NCBI GenBank assembly: GCA_009927705.1
Contig: RFMK01000095.1
Coordinates: 1-18,878, forward strand
Direction: 5' to 3'
DNA length: 18,878 nt
From: Actinomycetota bacterium
GTDB taxonomy: Bacteria > Actinomycetota > Actinomycetes > Nanopelagicales > Nanopelagicaceae
Shown here: in pieces, positions 14,394-18,878 of the stretch
How positions within the stretch are numbered: the first letter of the stretch is position 1
Layout: each line of letters starts with the position of its first letter
Position numbers and translations under genes: made by a program
The notes under the pieces: generated by a model
The model's input: only the letters and a program-made list of their open reading frames with translations
The model's database searches: none
What the model was told of the DNA's origin: nothing

Positions 14394-15287
14394 TCACGCC
14401 TTTGGAGCCGGCAAGAAATCGATTGCTACCACTTCTCGCTCAACATGATGAGCTACCCAAGCATCGCCTGGTTCAAGTTTGGTGCTCGGAACTTCGACTC
14501 CAAATTTATCTACGAAAGCAGAAACTATCGATGGAAGTATTGGATTGTGACTACAGACCAGAGTAGTAAAGTCATTCACCAATAAACGCTGTACATACTT
14601 GAATGGGCGCTCATTGTTCTTATGGAAAACCTCCTCCGTCAGACTGTCAGTGAAAAAGAAATCTACGTTCAATCCTCGCGCTAAAGGAGTAATGCTTTCG
14701 TAACATCTCACGGCGCTAGACGAATGAATTTCCTCCACAGCGAACGGTAAAAAGTTGGTGAGCATTCGCTTGGCCTGGCGCTCTCCAAGAGAACTGAGTG
14801 GTCTATCTGTATCTTCACCCGCCCACTCTTGTCTTTCAATCGCCTTTGCATGCCGCAGCAAGATGAGAGGTTTCGTATCGGGCTCAATCGATTGAAAGGT
14901 TTCAACTATTTGGCGATCTGAATCTCTACCCAGCTGCTCTTTCGCCTCTTCGCAACTCATCCAACGCACCGCATCCACTTCTTCTGGATTCGGCTTTCCT
15001 TGTTCTCCTAACAATCGCGCCGACCAATACGTCACAGTTTTGGGAAGACCATTTACTTCGTAATGAGCGCTTCCAAGGCTCTGACCAAAACGAACAGCGA
15101 ATCCCGTTTCTTCCACCACTTCTCGATAAGCGCATGCAATGAGACTTTCTTCTCCTTCGACTTTGCCCTTGGGAATGGACCAATCGTCGTATTTGGGCCT
15201 ATGCACCAGCGCTATCTCAATCGCATCGCTTTCATTTCGACGCCAAACAATTGCGCCTGCGGCTTGAATCTCACTTACTTCGCCCAC
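14394..15287 (-). CDS. mutT1: MutT1-like Nudix hydrolase fused to a histidine phosphatase domain
   Basis: A 297-residue two-domain protein of the mycobacterial MutT1 type. The N-terminal Nudix domain (about 6-135) has the complete Nudix box from Gly41 to Phe63, with REVVEETG (55-62) carrying the metal-binding glutamates. The C-terminal SixA-like histidine phosphatase domain (about 139-297) starts ILLRHAKA (142-149, catalytic His146), has SSSAVRCYES (189-198, Arg194) and the second His in CSHNPI (245-250, His247). MutT1 sanitises 8-oxo-GTP/dGTP and cleaves diadenosine polyphosphates. The start is GTG 15287, inside the last codons of ppk (17-bp overlap), so the two are translated from one mRNA. 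The ppk-mutT1 pair is also found in mycobacteria. Confidence 0.93.
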   Translation of the reverse strand: MGEVSEIQAAGAIVWRRNESDAIEIALVHRPKYDDWSIPKGKVEGEESLIACAYREVVEETGFAVRFGQSLGSAHYEVNGLPKTVTYWSARLLGEQGKPNPEEVDAVRWMSCEEAKEQLGRDSDRQIVETFQSIEPDTKPLILLRHAKAIERQEWAGEDTDRPLSSLGERQAKRMLTNFLPFAVEEIHSSSAVRCYESITPLARGLNVDFFFTDSLTEEVFHKNNERPFKYVQRLLVNDFTTLVCSHNPILPSIVSAFVDKFGVEVPSTKLEPGDAWVAHHVEREVVAIDFLPAPKA

Positions 15288-17355
15288 GAACCACCTCTAT
15301 CAATCGCTCTTGTATATCAATAAATGGCTCTCCATTTTCTGAGTGCGTTTTTCGCCTCCATGCGCCGCCATTGTCCATTTCCCAGTGCTTGACCTGATCG
15401 TTTCCATAAAGATCAAGGAGGCCAGAGATAGAGTTCTTATGTTCTGGTTGATCGACACGAATCAAAGTTTCAATTCGACGATCAAGATTACGATTCATCA
15501 GATCGGCACTTCCTATCCAATACTCATCCTCACCAGCATTATGGAAGTGATAAATCCGAGAGTGCTCTAAAAACCTACCAAGAAATGAGCGGACCGTTAC
15601 ATTCTTTGAAAGCAAAGGCATGCCTGGTTTAATCGCACAAATACCACGTACAAAGATTTCCACTCTCACACCCGCTTGTGATGCCCTATATAGAGCTGCA
15701 ACAAAATGCTCATCTAATAGCGAATTGAGTTTAAAGCGGATTCGAGCAGGTAAATTTGCTTCGGCGTTTTTTATCTCCCTCTCAATTTTCTCCAGTAGCG
15801 AACTCCGCAACGATTTTGGGGCCACTATCAGACGTTTAAATTCAATATCACTCACAAATCCCGATAGTTGATTGAAAAGTCGAGAAAGATCATTACACAG
15901 CACCGGATCGGAACTTAAAATTCCGAGATCTTCATAGAGACGTGCAGTACGCGGATTGTAATTTCCTGTTCCTACATGACAGTAGCGTCGCAATCCATCA
16001 GCCTCTTGGCGTACTACAAGAGATAACTTGGCATGAGTTTTTAATCCCATTAATCCATAGACCACATGGACGCCAGCTTCCTCCAATTTTCGAGCCCACC
16101 GAACATTTGCTAATTCATCGAAACGCGCTCGAATCTCAACCACGGCAAGGACTTGTTTTCCGGCTTGCGCAGCTTCTATCAGCGCTTCCATGATTGGTGA
16201 GTCACCAGATGTTCGATAGAGCGTCTGTTTAATTGCTAGGACTTTGGGATCAATTGCGGCAGTTTCGATAAAGCGAACCACAGATGACGTGAAAGACTCA
16301 TATGGGTGATGGAGTAAGACCTCGCTATTTCGAATTAGATTGAAGAACTCATCAGGCTCTAAATCCTCTGAACTCTGTAGCCCAGGTGGCATTTGCGAGC
16401 GATGTGGCGGGTATCGCAAGTCCGGTCGATCTAAGTCAGCAATTACATTCAATCCCGTGAGATCAAGAGGACCGCGGTACTTCACTACATCACGATGTGT
16501 GATTTCGAGCTCTGAAATTAGCCGCTCTAAAAGCTCATTCTTAATATCAACATCTACTTCGAGTCGCACTGGAGGTCCGAATTTTCGTCGCAGCAACTCT
16601 TGCTCCATTGTCTCCAAGATATTCTCGATATCTTCTTCTTCAATATCAAGATCTTCATTTCTCGTTAGACGGAATGAGTAGTAATCCTCGATGAGCATTC
16701 CAGGGAAGAGCTCATCCAAATGTGCAGCGATGATGTCTTCTAGCGGAATGAATCGCGTTTTATGAACTGCGTGAGTCGATATGAAACGTGAGATCACGTT
16801 CGGAACTTTTACCCGAGCAAAAAATTCTTCCGCTGTATCCGGATGTTTTACGATAACCGCAAGGCTCAAAGAGAGCCCTGAAATATAGGGAAAGGGGTGT
16901 GAAGGATCCACGGCCAATGGCGTCAAAACGGGAAAAATCTGTTCATGAAAAATCTGATTGAGATGCTCACGTTCAACCTCAGTCAATTCATCCCAATGAA
17001 CGATATGAATGTTCTCGAGCGATAGCCGGGGAATGATGAGTTCGTGCAGACATCGACTCTGGCGCTCCACTAGCGAGCTTGCGCGTGTGAAAATCTCATC
17101 AAGTAATTCACTTGGCGGAAACCCAGCTGCATTTGTGTAGGTCGCACCAGATTCGACTTTGAGTTTTACAGAGGCAGCGCGGATCATGAAGAAGTCGTCG
17201 AGGTTGGATGAGAAGATTGATAAGAAACGGACTCGTTCAAGCAGAGGCAGCGATTCATCTTCCGCTAGCTCCAAAACGCGCGTATTGAAATCAAGCCAAC
17301 TTAACTCACGATCGACAATCTGATGTGGTTCAAGTAGTGCGCCGCTGGAAGACAT
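15271..17355 (-). CDS. ppk1: polyphosphate kinase 1
   Basis: A 694-residue PPK1, full length for the family. It reversibly polymerises the terminal phosphate of ATP into polyphosphate. The N-terminal domain begins DRELSWLDFNTRVLELA (15-31) and has SNLDDFFMIR (50-59). Catalytic residues are His441 in GLKTHAKLSLVVR (437-449), the autophosphorylated histidine, and His598 in LEHSRIYHFHN (596-606). Supporting motifs are IKQTLYRT (375-382), HVGTGNYNPRTARLYED (460-476), GICAIKPG (571-578) and SADLMNRNLDRR. The ATG has GGAGG 4 nt upstream. The gene follows the groEL terminator very closely and overlaps mutT1 at its end. Confidence 0.97.
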   Translation of the reverse strand: MSSSGALLEPHQIVDRELSWLDFNTRVLELAEDESLPLLERVRFLSIFSSNLDDFFMIRAASVKLKVESGATYTNAAGFPPSELLDEIFTRASSLVERQSRCLHELIIPRLSLENIHIVHWDELTEVEREHLNQIFHEQIFPVLTPLAVDPSHPFPYISGLSLSLAVIVKHPDTAEEFFARVKVPNVISRFISTHAVHKTRFIPLEDIIAAHLDELFPGMLIEDYYSFRLTRNEDLDIEEEDIENILETMEQELLRRKFGPPVRLEVDVDIKNELLERLISELEITHRDVVKYRGPLDLTGLNVIADLDRPDLRYPPHRSQMPPGLQSSEDLEPDEFFNLIRNSEVLLHHPYESFTSSVVRFIETAAIDPKVLAIKQTLYRTSGDSPIMEALIEAAQAGKQVLAVVEIRARFDELANVRWARKLEEAGVHVVYGLMGLKTHAKLSLVVRQEADGLRRYCHVGTGNYNPRTARLYEDLGILSSDPVLCNDLSRLFNQLSGFVSDIEFKRLIVAPKSLRSSLLEKIEREIKNAEANLPARIRFKLNSLLDEHFVAALYRASQAGVRVEIFVRGICAIKPGMPLLSKNVTVRSFLGRFLEHSRIYHFHNAGEDEYWIGSADLMNRNLDRRIETLIRVDQPEHKNSISGLLDLYGNDQVKHWEMDNGGAWRRKTHSENGEPFIDIQERLIEVVRGRSK

Positions 17356-17359
17356 AACG

Positions 17360-17383
17360 CCTCCATACTCAAGGGAAAAAGTA
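17360..17383 (-). promoter_or_regulatory. ppk ribosome-binding site and candidate -10 element
   Basis: GGAGG (17364-17360) lies 4 nt before the ppk ATG. A TACTTT hexamer (17383-17378) lies 22 nt before the ATG; a start 6-7 nt downstream would give a leader of about 15 nt containing the GGAGG. This hexamer is also the T-tract of the groEL terminator, so terminator and promoter would share bases. Confidence 0.38.
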
Positions 17384-17410
17384 AACGCCCAGTGAATACT
17401 GGGCGTTTAC
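17381..17410 (-). terminator. groEL intrinsic terminator
   Basis: A perfect 13-bp stem (arms 17381-17393 and 17398-17410, core ACGCCCAGT and ACTGGGCGT) with a 4-nt loop. Read on the minus strand it is followed by ACTTTTTCCC, a short T-tract, 21 bp after the groEL stop codon. Confidence 0.82.
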
Positions 17411-17431
17411 CTAGTTAATAGCCGATTGTGA

Positions 17432-18878
17432 TTAGAAGTCCATATCTCCGCCCGGAGCAGCAGGCATCGCAGGCTTCGGTTCTGGCTTATCTGCAATCAC
17501 CGCTTCGGTCGTCAAGAAGAGGGCCGCGATTGATGCTGCGTTCTGGAGCGCAGAACGTGTGACCTTTGCTGGATCGATGATGCCAGCCTTGATCATGTCG
17601 ACATACTCACCTGTTGCGGCATTGAGGCCATGACCTGGTTCGAGATGACGAACTTTCTCAACGATAACTCCACCTTCAAGACCAGCATTGATTGCGATCT
17701 GCTTCAACGGAGCTTCGACTGCGAATTCAACGATCTTCGCACCTGTGGCTTCATCACCAGAAAGTTTCAACTTCTCAAATGCTTTCTTCGATGCTTGTAG
17801 TAGCGCTACGCCACCACCAGAAACGATTCCTTCTTCGACTGCAGCCTTCGCGTTACGAACTGCATCTTCGATTCGGTGCTTACGTTCCTTAAGTTCTACT
17901 TCAGTCGCAGCGCCAGCCTTGATGACGGCAACGCCACCAGCAAGCTTGGCAAGACGCTCTTGTAGCTTCTCACGGTCGTAATCAGAATCCGACTTCTCGA
18001 TCTCTGCACGGATTTGTGCAACGCGACCCTTGATCATCTCGTCATCGCCTTGTCCTTCAACGATGGTTGTTTCATCCTTGGTAATCACTACTTTGCGCGC
18101 TTTTCCTAGGAGATCCAAAGTTGCAGCATCAAGCTTCAAGCCAACTTCTTCTGAGATGACCGTTCCGCCGGTAAGGATCGCGATGTCTTGGAGCATCGCC
18201 TTACGACGATCACCAAAACCTGGCGCCTTAACCGCAGCAGAACGGAAAGTTCCACGAATCTTGTTTACGACGAGAGTTGCAAGTGCCTCGCCTTCAATAT
18301 CTTCCGCAATGATTGCGAGTGGCTTTCCGGCCTGCATTACCTTTTCGAGGATTGGAACGAGATCCTTGATGTTTGAGATCTTGGAATTGCAGATCAAGAC
18401 ATAAGCATCTTCGAGAACAGCTTCCATGCGATCAGTATCAGTCACCATATATGGCGAGATATAACCCTTATCGAAACGCATACCTTCAGTGAGCTCGAGT
18501 TCGAGCCCGAAAGTGTTGCTCTCTTCAACAGTAATAACGCCTTCCTTGCCAACCTTGTCCATCGCTTCAGCGATCATTTCGCCGATTGTGGAATCAGCTG
18601 CAGAAATAGATGCAGTTGCCGAAATCTGTTCTTTCGTTTCGACTGGCTTTGCCATCGCAGAAAGTTCGGCAGCAATCGCTTCAACCGCCTTCTCGATACC
18701 TTTCTTCAATGCCATTGGGTTAGATCCAGCTGCAACGTTGCGAAGTCCTTCGCGAACGAGAGCTTGAGCAAGAACAGTCGCGGTTGTGGTTCCATCACCA
18801 GCAACATCATCGGTCTTCTTCGCTACTTCTTTAACTAGCTCAGCGCCGATCTTCTCCCATGGATCATCAAGTTCAATC
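17432..18878 (-). CDS. groEL: chaperonin GroEL (GroEL2 type), 5' end outside window
   Basis: The large chaperonin subunit, which folds client proteins in an ATP-driven ring with GroES. In the window 481 C-terminal residues are encoded; the frame stays open to the right edge, so about 60 N-terminal residues are missing. Visible motifs are AGDGTTTATVLAQ (ATP-binding, Asp of DGTTT), AAGSNPM, EGMRFDKGYISPYMVTD, KAPGFGDRRKAMLQDIAILTGG, LAGGVAVIKAGAATEVELKERKHRIEDA and a central GGGVALL. The C-terminus ends in GGDMDF, typical of the general GroEL2 copy and unlike the His-rich tail of actinobacterial GroEL1. No groES is visible here, as usual for a solitary groEL2 in actinobacteria. It ends at its own terminator 21 bp downstream. 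Confidence 0.97.
   Translation of the reverse strand, partial: IELDDPWEKIGAELVKEVAKKTDDVAGDGTTTATVLAQALVREGLRNVAAGSNPMALKKGIEKAVEAIAAELSAMAKPVETKEQISATASISAADSTIGEMIAEAMDKVGKEGVITVEESNTFGLELELTEGMRFDKGYISPYMVTDTDRMEAVLEDAYVLICNSKISNIKDLVPILEKVMQAGKPLAIIAEDIEGEALATLVVNKIRGTFRSAAVKAPGFGDRRKAMLQDIAILTGGTVISEEVGLKLDAATLDLLGKARKVVITKDETTIVEGQGDDEMIKGRVAQIRAEIEKSDSDYDREKLQERLAKLAGGVAVIKAGAATEVELKERKHRIEDAVRNAKAAVEEGIVSGGGVALLQASKKAFEKLKLSGDEATGAKIVEFAVEAPLKQIAINAGLEGGVIVEKVRHLEPGHGLNAATGEYVDMIKAGIIDPAKVTRSALQNAASIAALFLTTEAVIADKPEPKPAMPAAPGGDMDF

Noticed and set aside
16340..16681. Ser/Arg-rich 113-codon frame opposite ppk
   Set aside because: It is the complementary shadow of an acidic, Glu/Asp-rich segment of PPK1 and has no independent evidence.
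18030..18404. 124-codon plus-strand frame opposite groEL
   Set aside because: It is antisense to highly conserved GroEL coding sequence; long antisense frames are common opposite codon-biased genes.
1..18878. CRISPR array, insertion sequence, prophage or toxin-antitoxin genes
   Set aside because: No regularly spaced direct repeats, transposase or integrase motifs or phage structural genes were seen; nearly all sequence is explained by housekeeping or envelope genes.

Overview
The gene families point to a reduced-genome actinobacterium of modest GC, plausibly a freshwater Nanopelagicales (acI, Planktophila-like) lineage. The evidence is an actinobacterial set: a CitA-type citrate synthase, DUF3027, DUF2530, a CspB-type cold-shock protein with a C-terminal extension, MgtA, a Ppx1-type exopolyphosphatase, and MutT1 next to PPK1. 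Coding density is very high, with no gap above 300 bp, and several starts look leaderless (a TAnnnT hexamer exactly 6 nt before an ATG or GTG). The lineage is inferred from protein content; no rRNA or tRNA gene is visible. Beyond CitA, the first 123 bases hold no gene I can assign.

Region 1 (124-6946) is a core metabolic block. It holds citrate synthase (-), then pdxH, serC, an MFS permease and a tiny membrane-peptide ORF (+). A second, MFS_3-type permease (-) converges on that set. It shares a very compact divergent promoter with a small DUF2530 membrane protein (+), which in turn abuts a cspB-like gene (-) with no base between the stop codons. DUF3027 follows upstream of cspB. As I recall it, a related grouping (cspB, DUF3027, serC, citA) surrounds Rv0871-Rv0889c in Mycobacterium tuberculosis.

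Region 2 (6900-11589) is a cell-envelope glycan or glycolipid module. An MgtA-type mannosyltransferase, a second GT4 glycosyltransferase and an SGNH hydrolase form a translationally coupled operon (TAATG and GTGA junctions) running into DUF3027. A MurG-like GT-B glycosyltransferase with an unusual C-terminal extension is transcribed divergently. A perfect 16-bp stem terminator closes this region.

Region 3 (11685-17355) is a phosphate and polyphosphate module. A secreted PhoX-like (DUF839) protein and the exopolyphosphatase Ppx are divergent across an intergenic region that holds two 11-nt direct repeats resembling an actinobacterial PHO box. MutT1 and polyphosphate kinase PPK1 follow on the minus strand. 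A GroEL2-type chaperonin gene (-), with its own terminator, runs off the right edge.

I see no mobile element, CRISPR array or phage gene, and no clearly new multi-gene system. The most interesting items are the candidate PHO box between the PhoX-like gene and ppx, the 26-residue membrane micro-ORF at 4293-4373, the leaderless promoter pattern with an overlapping divergent promoter pair at 5601-5610, and the envelope glycosyltransferase cluster.
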